A stretch of 64,000 bases of DNA from assembly GCA_041446545.1 (NCBI GenBank), contig JBGOEJ010000005.1, positions 1 through 64,000 on the forward strand, read 5' to 3'. Below, one piece after another: positions 8,161 to 15,512 of this stretch (positions within the stretch are counted from its first letter, which is position 1; every line of letters begins with the position of its first letter). Below the pieces are notes generated by a model, which was not told the DNA's origin, made no database searches, and worked only from the letters and a program-made list of their open reading frames with translations. The DNA comes from Fervidibacter canadensis (GTDB lineage: Bacteria; Armatimonadota; Fervidibacteria; Fervidibacterales; Fervidibacteraceae). A program made the position numbers and the translations under genes.

Positions 8161-9276
8161 TCAATAACGCACTTGGGTTTGGAAAGTCCAGACCGTCCCT
8201 GTCGGGTTCTTCTGCCGCTCCCATGTCAAGTTCAACCTCGTCGCTCCGTTCAACTCATACTGAACTCCCAGCCCATTCCGACTAAAAGGCAACCCTCCTG
8301 CTACTTTTCGCTTGAACACATCCCGCTTGCCGTAAAGCGTCAAAGGCGAATGCGGCAGGCGATAGCCCAAAAGCAAATACCAGCCCCAAACATCCACTGT
8401 CGGGTCGTCAACGTTGCCAAAGTCCTTGCCCTTCACCCATTCCCCTCGCATTGTCCATGAGGGCGTGGGTGTCCAAAGAAACCCGACGGCGTTGCGCTCT
8501 CGGTCAAAGTCCATTTGCTTCGTCCCAAAGTTGCGCCGCCCCACCCCGTCCATGAGTCCCAGCCAAAGGCGGGCTTTGTTGCCGATGGGTTGAACCAACC
8601 GAACCAACCAACTCTTTCGGGAAGTGAGGCTGTCTTGCGTTTCCGTGCTGCGGGTCCCGCTGAAAAAGCCCGCAGTGATTTCGGGCAACCCCTTTTTGCG
8701 CAGGGTGTAAACGATGCCCCGATCCCGTTCACCCGGAAACAACTCCGTGGACACCCGCGCCCGCTCAGGCGTTAACCGCACCGAAGAAGACTCCAGCACC
8801 TCTTCCAGCAACGGGACTTTGAAATGCCCAAAGGTGAAAGTGCCATCACCTGCCTTCAATTCCAAGTAGGCGTCTCTGATTTGCGTGTTCGTTTCGGCGG
8901 CGTCCAGTTGCAAACGGTAAAGGACACCTCTAAGCGGTTCGCCCCGAACATCCAAGCGGACACGGCGCAACCGAAAAGTGTCTCGTGCCGAACCACGCGC
9001 CAAATCAGCCGCCTCCGTCGGTTGCGTCGTGTCCCGCACATAGCGCATCTGGATGTAGCCGTGAACGGTCAAAGGTTGCAATCGCCGAGTCAGGTTTTCG
9101 GTGGCTTTTTGTTGCTTTTGCACTTCTGCCAGTTGGGCTTCCAATTGCGCCAAGCGCTCTTTGAGCCTTGCGATTTCCGCTTGCAAGGCTTCAAGGGACG
9201 CAGGGTTGCCCTGGGCGGCAACCACGCCGCTGAAGGCTATCAGACCTCCTAACGCCACTGCCACAAGCCGATGCAT
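8161..9276 (-). CDS. outer-membrane porin, OprO/OprP-like
   Basis: About 371 residues. A signal peptide (MHRLVAVALGGLIAFSGVVAAQG) is followed by a short coiled coil (LEALQAEIARLKERLAQLEA), then repeated amphipathic strands such as HGYIQMRYV, FRLRRVRLDVRG and FTFGHFKVPL. It ends in an aromatic-terminated strand (QTQVRY), as in outer-membrane barrels. This matches phosphate-selective porin O/P-type proteins. The coiled coil after the signal peptide suggests trimerisation or periplasmic anchoring. It shows the organism has an outer membrane. Located among modA, modB and a CobW GTPase, it may serve oxyanion uptake, but that is inference. Confidence 0.85.
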   Translation of the reverse strand: MHRLVAVALGGLIAFSGVVAAQGNPASLEALQAEIARLKERLAQLEAQLAEVQKQQKATENLTRRLQPLTVHGYIQMRYVRDTTQPTEAADLARGSARDTFRLRRVRLDVRGEPLRGVLYRLQLDAAETNTQIRDAYLELKAGDGTFTFGHFKVPLLEEVLESSSVRLTPERARVSTELFPGERDRGIVYTLRKKGLPEITAGFFSGTRSTETQDSLTSRKSWLVRLVQPIGNKARLWLGLMDGVGRRNFGTKQMDFDRERNAVGFLWTPTPSWTMRGEWVKGKDFGNVDDPTVDVWGWYLLLGYRLPHSPLTLYGKRDVFKRKVAGGLPFSRNGLGVQYELNGATRLNLTWERQKNPTGTVWTFQTQVRY

Positions 9277-9368
9277 CCTCCATTCACCCTCCTTGCCTGA
9301 TGGGTTTAGTCGTCACCATTTTTGCCATCGCAAGTTCAAGGAAAAGTCAAGGCTGCCTTAGGAGCGAT

Positions 9369-10481
9369 TTAAGGGCGCAGCCACAGCGACCAAGGGAACT
9401 CCACTGCCTTGTCGGGCTTGACATCCCAGACCAACTGCCATGCAAACTCCATGCGGTTGGGATTGGCTGGGTCAGGGTCGGGCAAGACCTTATCGTCGCA
9501 AACGATGTAAGCCGTGCGAATGACAGGCGGATTGGGCGCAACGGGAGGAACGACAGGAAAATCGGTGCCGATGGTCACCCGATACCAAGTGTTGTCTCGG
9601 AAGCCACTGAACAGCCAACGCAGAACGGCTTCCCGTCGCTGGGCTTTGACTTCCGCAGGCAAATCGCTCTTCGCCAATTGCTCCAAAACCTTGTCCGTCT
9701 CAGAAAGGTCAAAAGGCACCCAACCGTAAGGCGGCAGGAAGACTTCCAGTTTGCAATGGGACGGAGAGCGGCGCTTGAAGGGATTGATGCCGTAAGTGAC
9801 CCGTGCAGGGATGCCGATGCTCCTGAGCAATGCCGTCGCAGAGCCGTGATAATCGCTGCAATGACCGATGCGTTCCGTCAGGGCGTGCAAGGCGCTGGCT
9901 TGCAATGAGCATTCGCCGTGCGAGTAAGTCATCGTGTCCATCACGAATTGCAGGATACGCCGCACCCGCTCAAAGGGTTCGGTCGCATCGCCAGCGACTT
10001 TCTGGGCAATTGCTCGGATGCGCGGGTCATCGGCGACGACGCGACTTTCGCTGCGCAGCCACTCAGGCATTGATGCCTCCAAAAAAGCCCCCACCTTCGT
10101 AGGGTCAAGGTTCCAGTGCAGTTCCCAGACGCGGATTTTCAGCCGATAGCGGATGACCTGCGCCCCTTCGGGATTGTCTAAGCGGAAGTAAACGAGGTGA
10201 TTGCCGTAAAGGGGGTCGGGCGCTTCCAAAGTGGGCTTTGGGTCGGTCTCAAACGCCAAAACTTCCTGTCCCGCATCGGCAGGTGGCTTGACAATCCAAA
10301 CATGGGCGACTTTCGTCCCGACAGGCGGAGTGAAAACAAGTTGGGCGGAAAGGTCGTAAGTGACAGGGTTGGTTCGCTCGGCAGGTTGAAAGAGCCCGAT
10401 GCGCGGGCTGGACACTTGTGCCATCAGTGCCCACCCGGAAAACCAACCGACGTCGATGAGCCACCAAAGCCAATCCTTCAT
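9369..10481 (-). CDS. secreted transglutaminase-like (cysteine protease fold) protein
   Basis: About 370 residues. A signal peptide (MKDWLWWLIDVGWFSGWALMAQ) is followed by an N-terminal beta domain of about 110 residues, then a transglutaminase-like core. The likely catalytic triad is Cys208 (in GHCSDYHGSA), His242 (in SPSHCKLEV) and Asp258 (in WVPFDLSE). The GIPARVTYG motif also fits. The start at 10481 follows GAGGAGGTGTC; the longer frame from 10586 has no such site. The product would act in the periplasm or outside, probably as a peptidase or amide-handling enzyme. A terminator-like hairpin separates it from the upstream prepilin gene. Confidence 0.85.
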   Translation of the reverse strand: MKDWLWWLIDVGWFSGWALMAQVSSPRIGLFQPAERTNPVTYDLSAQLVFTPPVGTKVAHVWIVKPPADAGQEVLAFETDPKPTLEAPDPLYGNHLVYFRLDNPEGAQVIRYRLKIRVWELHWNLDPTKVGAFLEASMPEWLRSESRVVADDPRIRAIAQKVAGDATEPFERVRRILQFVMDTMTYSHGECSLQASALHALTERIGHCSDYHGSATALLRSIGIPARVTYGINPFKRRSPSHCKLEVFLPPYGWVPFDLSETDKVLEQLAKSDLPAEVKAQRREAVLRWLFSGFRDNTWYRVTIGTDFPVVPPVAPNPPVIRTAYIVCDDKVLPDPDPANPNRMEFAWQLVWDVKPDKAVEFPWSLWLRP

Positions 10482-10535
10482 CCGACGACACCTCCTCGCA
10501 AGGCTTAGATGCATCAAAATTATGCGTCCAGCGCC

Positions 10536-10573
10536 TAAAAAACACCTGCGGGTTTGGGAAAAGTTCCCGCAGG
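10536..10573 (-). terminator. terminator after prepilin gene; also hairpin repeat, copy D
   Basis: On the minus strand CCTGCGGG (10573-10566) pairs with CCCGCAGG (10552-10545) and is followed by TGTTTTTTA. It sits just after the prepilin stop at 10583, so readthrough into the transglutaminase gene should be reduced. The core AAGTTCCCGC on the plus strand links it to the dispersed hairpin repeats at 8096, 12872 and 19459. Confidence 0.8.
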
Positions 10574-10582
10574 CGGGAGCGC

Positions 10583-11239
10583 TCACTTGAAGTTGTCAAT
10601 GGGACGACCATGAAAGACGGCGACACGCCCATCCATGCGGGCGCAAAGCAAAGTGTTGGCGTGTTCGTAATCATGGGGGAAGCGGGGCGAGCGCGGCCAG
10701 AACCAATCTGTCCAGACCCACGAGTCAGGCGTTGCCGTCGCTTCGTGCAAGGCGCGGGGAACGAAACTTGGGAAGGCAGGATAACGCTCTGCCCATGACC
10801 AGAAGTGGTAACTGATGTTGCCGACTTGCCAATTAGCATCCGTCGGCAAAATTGTCGGGTCCCATTGGGCGCATAAGGCAGCGCTGGGGCAATACCAGAT
10901 GCCGTGCGTTCGGATGTAAGGTTGCAGCGGGCGCACTGAGCGGTTGAGCCGATCCAAAGTCGGCGCGCCAGGGAAGCCGGGGTCAACGACGGGTCCGTAA
11001 ACGGCAGGGAACGGTCCCGTGCGGTAGGAATTGCAATGGAAGCGGTCAACGGGATAGGCTTCGTCCCAATCGTTGCTGTAGCACTTGCACGCCAGTCCCA
11101 GTTGGCGCAAGTTGCTCAGGCACGCCGTCATCCGAGCCTTCTCTCGCACTTTAGCGAACACGGGAAACAGCATCGCCGCCAAGATGGCAATAATGGCAAT
11201 CACGACCAGCAATTCAATGAGCGTGAAGCCTCGCCGCAT
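10583..11239 (-). CDS. prepilin-like protein, N-methylation motif and H-X9-DG (DUF1559-type)
   Basis: About 218 residues. It begins with the class III/type IV prepilin signal GFTLIELLVVIAIIAILAAM, cleaved before F by a prepilin peptidase with N-methylation. Near the C-terminus HANTLLCARMDG matches the H-X9-DG motif that defines this large family of Planctomycetes and Armatimonadota. The protein should sit in the inner membrane as a pseudopilin or in a type II secretion-like filament; the exact role of the family is unknown. The start follows GGAGGTG. It lies 22 bases after a second, frameshifted copy. Confidence 0.9.
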   Translation of the reverse strand: MRRGFTLIELLVVIAIIAILAAMLFPVFAKVREKARMTACLSNLRQLGLACKCYSNDWDEAYPVDRFHCNSYRTGPFPAVYGPVVDPGFPGAPTLDRLNRSVRPLQPYIRTHGIWYCPSAALCAQWDPTILPTDANWQVGNISYHFWSWAERYPAFPSFVPRALHEATATPDSWVWTDWFWPRSPRFPHDYEHANTLLCARMDGRVAVFHGRPIDNFK

Positions 11240-11261
11240 CGCTTTTCACCTCCGCTTGGCA

Positions 11262-12016
11262 TCACGGTGGTTCGTTGCCATACAACGGCACCCAGTATTG
11301 CTGGTAGAAGCCCTCGTTGGCATAAAACATGCGTCCTCTCAGCAGGCTGGGGCGAAACCATTTGGCATGTCCATCGTAGAAGGCGATGTCAAAGCCATCC
11401 ACATGGCGGTTAGGATAATGGGTCGTGGCGCCAGTGACGCCTTCAAAGGGATAAAAGGGCGGGACAGGCGGGATGACAGGGCGTTTGCGGGTGTCGGCGC
11501 AGCCAGGGGTGCGTCGGTGATCCCAGATGATCATTGCTGTCGCATTGGTCACGATGCCGTCAGGTTGTCCCATCGGTGAACCTGTCACATAAGTCATGGC
11601 GTAACCGATTTGCCATTGGGGTTCTTCGGGGCACTTGAAGATTTGCTCGTTGCGGACATAGGGGCGCAGCAGGTAGCGTTGCGGGTCAAAGCCTGCGCCC
11701 GTTGGTCAGGGGGCACACGGTTGTCATACGGTCCCCACCAAACCTCATTCGGTCCCGTGTAAAAGGTGGCATCGGGCAAGCCAGCACAAAGGGGGTCTTG
11801 CCAGTCGGGGCAGAAGCGGTAGCGGACATTCACTTCGTCGTAGTCGCTGCGGTAGCAGATGCAAGCGAATGCCATGTTGCGCAAGTTGGACAGGCAACTG
11901 GCTTGACGGGCTTTGGCGCGGGCGCGGCTGAGGACGGGAAACAAAATCGCCGCCAAGATGGCGATGATGGCAATCACGACCAGCAATTCAATGAGCGTGA
12001 AGCCTCGTCGCTTCAT
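11262..12016 (-). pseudogene. second prepilin-like H-X9-DG protein, frameshifted near 11700
   Basis: The first frame starts at ATG 12016 with the prepilin signal GFTLIELLVVIAIIAILAAI and runs well to VPPDQ. After about 11700 it becomes nonsense and stops near 11594. The -1 frame resumes the family sequence (GAGFDPQRYLLRPYVRNEQ, then FKCPEEPQW) down to 11262, including the H-X9-DG motif HVDGFDIAFYDG. One extra G in the GGG run at 11699-11701 would restore a 252-residue protein. The ATG overlaps the stop of the ModA-like gene by 4 bases. This is either a real inactivation or a consensus error. Confidence 0.85.
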
Positions 12017-12825
12017 CGGTTTGTCCCTCCTTGTTTGCGCGTGCCTGCCAAAGTGGGCGGTTTGGTGCAGTAACCGCATTGGGCGTAGCATTGCTTGCCT
12101 TCCTTGGACGCCAGAAAGTTCACGAACCGTTGGGCTTCCTTTTTGTCGCGGGCGAAGACGGTCACACCGGCAGGGATGTGGCGGACACGAAGGATGTCGG
12201 GCGGGATGGCGATGTTCTCCATCGGGGCGTCGGGATACCAGTAGGCGAAGACATCCCAACCGATGATGGCGTCAACGGTGCCCAGTTTGAGTTGGGCGGC
12301 TAAGTCGGCGCAATCTTTCGCTTGCATAACGATGTTGGGCTTCACTTTCTCCCACAAGCCTGCTTTCTGCAAAATCTCTATCGCCACATCGCCCAAGCAA
12401 ACCGAGCCGGGCGCAGCGATGGCGACCCTCAAACCTGGGCGGGCAAGGTCTTGCAAACTTTTGATTCCCTTCGGGTTGCCCTTCGGCACATTGATGACGG
12501 GCACCAGCCAGCAAACGACCCACACCGATTTAGGGTCAACGATGCCTTCCTTGAGGGCTTTCTCCATGTAATCGTCGCTGCCGGGCACATACACATCGCC
12601 CTTGCGGGCAAGTTTTATCTGCGACAGGACGACGCCTGACCCGCCGAAAGTCAAGCGCACTTTGACGCCATAGCGTTTTTCATAAAGGCGCGCCGCCTGC
12701 ATTAACGGGGGCATGTTGGCGGCACCCGCAAAGACATGCAACTCCTTCTGCTCCCGTTTCGGCTGCGCCATTGGCAGGCTTGTGGCAGCGACCACGATAA
12801 AAAGCAACCGACTCAGACCGCCCAC
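12013..12825 (-). CDS. modA: molybdate/tungstate ABC transporter substrate-binding protein (ModA-like)
   Basis: About 270 residues. A signal peptide (LLFIVVAATSLPMAQ) is followed by the periplasmic binding fold of ModA-type proteins: LHVFAGAANMPPL, LTFGGSGVVLSQI, GDVYVPGSDDYM, VAIAAPGSVCLG and DAIIGWDVF. It starts with GTG 12825 after GGAGGTG. The C-terminus is unusually cysteine-rich (KQCYAQCGYCTKPP) and extends past the fold. Its stop overlaps the prepilin ATG (ATGA), so the two are translationally coupled. The matching permease is probably ModB at 5209-6030. Whether it binds molybdate, tungstate or another oxyanion cannot be read off. Confidence 0.8.
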   Translation of the reverse strand: MGGLSRLLFIVVAATSLPMAQPKREQKELHVFAGAANMPPLMQAARLYEKRYGVKVRLTFGGSGVVLSQIKLARKGDVYVPGSDDYMEKALKEGIVDPKSVWVVCWLVPVINVPKGNPKGIKSLQDLARPGLRVAIAAPGSVCLGDVAIEILQKAGLWEKVKPNIVMQAKDCADLAAQLKLGTVDAIIGWDVFAYWYPDAPMENIAIPPDILRVRHIPAGVTVFARDKKEAQRFVNFLASKEGKQCYAQCGYCTKPPTLAGTRKQGGTNR

Positions 12826-12871
12826 CGCCTTTTCACCTCCGCCATGCCTTTAAATGCTTCCCCAGCATCTT

Positions 12872-12964
12872 CAAGTCCCGACGCCCGTTGAACGCTCAAG
12901 TTGGGCTTGCAAGTTCCCGAGGCCTTAAACGCCTGCGTTGGGCTCACAAGTTCCCGACGCCGAA
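12872..12964. repeat. 37-bp tandem repeat, related to hairpin repeat family (copy C)
   Basis: Two units of 37 bases (12891-12927 and 12928-12964) match at about 28 positions and share AACGC, GTTGGGCT and CAAGTTCCCGA. A partial third unit precedes them at 12872. They fill the divergent gap between the ModA-like gene and the HAD gene, where both promoters must lie. A 6-bp hairpin (GGCAGA, TCTGCC) follows at 12966-12980. Confidence 0.7.
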
Positions 12965-13038
12965 GGGCAGAGCATCTGCCAAAATCTTTCGGGTTCACTG
13001 GTGCGTGGCGAAGAACTTTCGTTCGGGAGCGTGAAAGG

Positions 13039-13695
13039 ATGGCAGAAAAAGGAGCGCTTTTTGATTTGGACGGGGTGCTCATTGACTCGTCGCCTTTCCA
13101 TTTTGCCAGTTGGGTCAAGTTGGGCGAGGAAATCGGTTTTACGATGACGCCCGAATTGTTTCGCCAGACCTTTGGGCAACGCAACGATGCCATCTTGCGC
13201 CGTTTCTTCCCCGACGCTACGGACGAACAAATTGCGATATGGAGCGAGCGCAAGGAAGCCCTCTATCGGCAACTGGCGGCAGGGAAGTTGACGCCTTTGC
13301 CGGGCGCAAGGGAATTGGTGCGAGCGTTGAAAGGGGCGGGCTTTCGGTTAGCCATCGCTTCTTCCACGCCCCGCCAAAACATTGCCTTCGCTTTGGAGCA
13401 AATCGGCATGGCGGATGTCTTTGATGCCCTCGTCGGTGCCGAGGATGTCACGAAGGGCAAACCCGACCCCGAAGTTTTCCTGACGGCAGCCAAGCGGTTG
13501 GGCGTCCCGCCAGAACGATGCATCGTCTTTGAAGACGCTATCGCAGGCGTCATCGCCGCCAAGCGGGGTGGGATGAAATGCATCGCTGTCACGACGACAA
13601 ACCCGTGTGATGCCCTCATGGAAGCCGGTGCCGATTTGGTCGTGGACAGCCTTTCTGAACTTTCCCTTGAACGCCTTACAGCCCTCCAATGCTGA
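13039..13695 (+). CDS. HAD-superfamily phosphatase (beta-phosphoglucomutase-like)
   Basis: About 218 residues. Motif I is LFDLDGVLIDS, with the two catalytic aspartates; motif II is IASSTPR; the motif III lysine lies in GKPDPEVFL; motif IV is FEDAIAGV. An alpha-helical cap lies between motifs I and II, as in the beta-phosphoglucomutase/phosphoglycolate phosphatase subgroup. It should act on a small phosphorylated metabolite in the cytoplasm. The start at 13039 is chosen because MAEKGALFDLDG begins right at motif I, with GGGAG eight bases upstream; the frame is open further back to 12901. It is monocistronic and convergent with the SDR gene. Confidence 0.88.
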   Translation: MAEKGALFDLDGVLIDSSPFHFASWVKLGEEIGFTMTPELFRQTFGQRNDAILRRFFPDATDEQIAIWSERKEALYRQLAAGKLTPLPGARELVRALKGAGFRLAIASSTPRQNIAFALEQIGMADVFDALVGAEDVTKGKPDPEVFLTAAKRLGVPPERCIVFEDAIAGVIAAKRGGMKCIAVTTTNPCDALMEAGADLVVDSLSELSLERLTALQC

Positions 13696-13741
13696 AACAC
13701 CTATTTGGCGTGACATCAGGCACACTTTTTCGCTCATGCCG

Positions 13742-14539
13742 TCAATACGCCGCAAACAACACGACGCTCATCCCGCCGTCCACAGGCAAGGTGATGCCGT
13801 TGACATAGTTGGTGCAGGTCGCCAGAAAAATCGTCGCTGCCCGCAAATCTTCGTAAACGCCCAAGCGGTTGGCGGGCGTCGCTTGCAAGAAGCGGCGCAG
13901 CCGTTCGGGCTCGCGCTCCAAGACGGCACGGTTCAAATCGGTCGGAATCAGCCCTGGGGCGATGGCGTTGACACAAAGACCGTAGCGAGCCCACTCACAC
14001 GCCAGTTGTGCCGTCAACGCCCGAACGCCCCCTTTGCTCGTCCCGTAAGCCGCCACATAGGGAATGGCGCGCAAACTCGTCTCGCTGGCGACATTGATGA
14101 TGTGCCCCCGTCCCCGACCGATCATGCGCTTGCCGACGATTTGGCACGCCCGTGCCACGCTCAACAAATTCACGCCCAAGATGTCCTCCCAAACTTCACG
14201 AGGGATGTCCTCGGCGTTGTAGCGGGCAAGGATGCCTTGAGCGTTGACGAGGATGTCTATCGGACCAAACTCGCCCTCCAAGTAATCGCAACACGCCTCC
14301 AACGCCGCTTCGTTTCGGGCATCAAAAGTCAACTTGCTCAAGTCTACGGGCTTGGGATAGGGACGCTTTTGGGTGAGGGCATTGACGGTCGCTTCCACCT
14401 TTTCTCGGTTGCGGGAAGTCGGAAAGACGAGTGCCCCTTCGTCCGCCAAAAAGTGCGCCATCGCCGCCCCGATGGCATTGAAGCCATCCCGTGCCGTCCC
14501 TCCGACCACCAACGCCACCTTGCCATCCAATTGCCCCAT
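13742..14539 (-). CDS. short-chain dehydrogenase/reductase
   Basis: About 265 residues, classical SDR length. The nucleotide site is GGTARDGFNAIG (a variant of TGxxxGIG). NAQG replaces the usual NNAG. The catalytic residues lie in INVASETS (Ser) and YGTSK (Tyr and Lys). IAPGLIPTDLN is the usual loop. The C-terminal GITLPVDGG is typical of 3-oxoacyl-ACP reductase and gluconate 5-dehydrogenase relatives. The substrate is not decided. It is the last gene of glmS-prmA-SDR on the minus strand, and its start follows AAGGGGGG. Confidence 0.88.
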   Translation of the reverse strand: MGQLDGKVALVVGGTARDGFNAIGAAMAHFLADEGALVFPTSRNREKVEATVNALTQKRPYPKPVDLSKLTFDARNEAALEACCDYLEGEFGPIDILVNAQGILARYNAEDIPREVWEDILGVNLLSVARACQIVGKRMIGRGRGHIINVASETSLRAIPYVAAYGTSKGGVRALTAQLACEWARYGLCVNAIAPGLIPTDLNRAVLEREPERLRRFLQATPANRLGVYEDLRAATIFLATCTNYVNGITLPVDGGMSVVLFAAY

Positions 14540-14578
14540 CGCTCAAACCCCCCTTTTCCTGAATTGTTGGAGTGGCTA

Positions 14579-15490
14579 TCAACCGAGATTGTTGGTCAGG
14601 ACTTCAAAGGACGCCTTAAAGGCGACCCAACCATCTACGAGGCGTTCGGCAATCAAACGATAGCCCAGTTTGCTCAGCAACGGCTTCACTTCCTTCCAAC
14701 CTTCGGTGCTGACGCCCGAACCGATCCAAATGCCGCCTTCCAAGAGCGCCCCTTTTGACCGCAACTGCCACGCCAAGTCTTTGATGAGGGGCGTCAGCAA
14801 ATTTGAGAGCACCAAATCAAACTTGCCCGTCACTTTCCGCAGAAGGTCGCTCTTGACGAAGCGGATGCCTTCAGCGACGCCGTTGCGTTTGGCGTTTTCC
14901 TGTGCTGCCTCCAAAGCGGCGTCATCTATGTCTGTGGCGACGACTTCGGCAGCGCCCAAACGGGCAGCGGCGATGGCGAGGATGCCTGAACCCGTCCCGA
15001 CATCTAAGACCCGTTTGCCTGTCACTTCGCAATTCTCCAACAACTCCAAGCACAAGCGGGTCGTCGGATGGTGCCCTGTGCCGAACCCACCCAAACTTTG
15101 TAAGCGCAAGACGATGCGGTCGGTCGGCGGGGCAGGGTCATCGGTGAGCAAGACAAGGAAGCGGTCACCGATGGGCAAGGGGGGCAAACTCTCTTTCAGC
15201 GGAACTTCCCATTCCTCGGCATCCAGCAACCTTGTCGTCACCGAAGCGGGGGCAGAAAGCCAACCTTGCCGATGCGCCCATTCCAACCGTTCCATTAGCC
15301 AAGCCAACTTCTCGGTGGCGTCTTCCGTTGATGGCAAATAGCCGACGACGCTCACCGAACCGTCGGCATTTTGCCTTTGCGCCGTCCCGACGCAACCCAA
15401 TTGCTCCAGCAACCCATGAGCCATCTCCACCCCATCCATCGGCGAAGTGACCGCCAGTTCCAGCCACGCCAGCATGCAGTTCACCCACAT
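14579..15490 (-). CDS. prmA: ribosomal protein L11 methyltransferase PrmA
   Basis: About 303 residues. The SAM-dependent methyltransferase core VLDVGTGSGILAIAAARLGA and the PrmA-specific GGFGTGHHPTTRLCLELLE identify it. NLL appears where NPPY-like motifs occur in other methyltransferases, as expected for PrmA. It methylates ribosomal protein L11 on several amino groups. The N-terminal substrate-recognition domain is present (residues 1-95). The start is uncertain: ATG 15490 has no clear ribosome binding site, while ATG 15475 has GGGTGA upstream. It lies 22 bases after glmS. Confidence 0.92.
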   Translation of the reverse strand: MWVNCMLAWLELAVTSPMDGVEMAHGLLEQLGCVGTAQRQNADGSVSVVGYLPSTEDATEKLAWLMERLEWAHRQGWLSAPASVTTRLLDAEEWEVPLKESLPPLPIGDRFLVLLTDDPAPPTDRIVLRLQSLGGFGTGHHPTTRLCLELLENCEVTGKRVLDVGTGSGILAIAAARLGAAEVVATDIDDAALEAAQENAKRNGVAEGIRFVKSDLLRKVTGKFDLVLSNLLTPLIKDLAWQLRSKGALLEGGIWIGSGVSTEGWKEVKPLLSKLGYRLIAERLVDGWVAFKASFEVLTNNLG

Positions 15491-15512
15491 CGGTCTTTTA
15501 TGGCTGTCGCGC

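Noticed and set aside
12872..12964. CRISPR-like array
   Set aside because: The 37-bp units are contiguous with no unique spacers, and no cas genes are near; it is a tandem repeat.
4366..14582. Shared GTGGCTATCA string near 4371 and 14570 as a repeat family
   Set aside because: Only about ten bases match, and one copy overlaps the prmA stop codon; chance similarity is likely.
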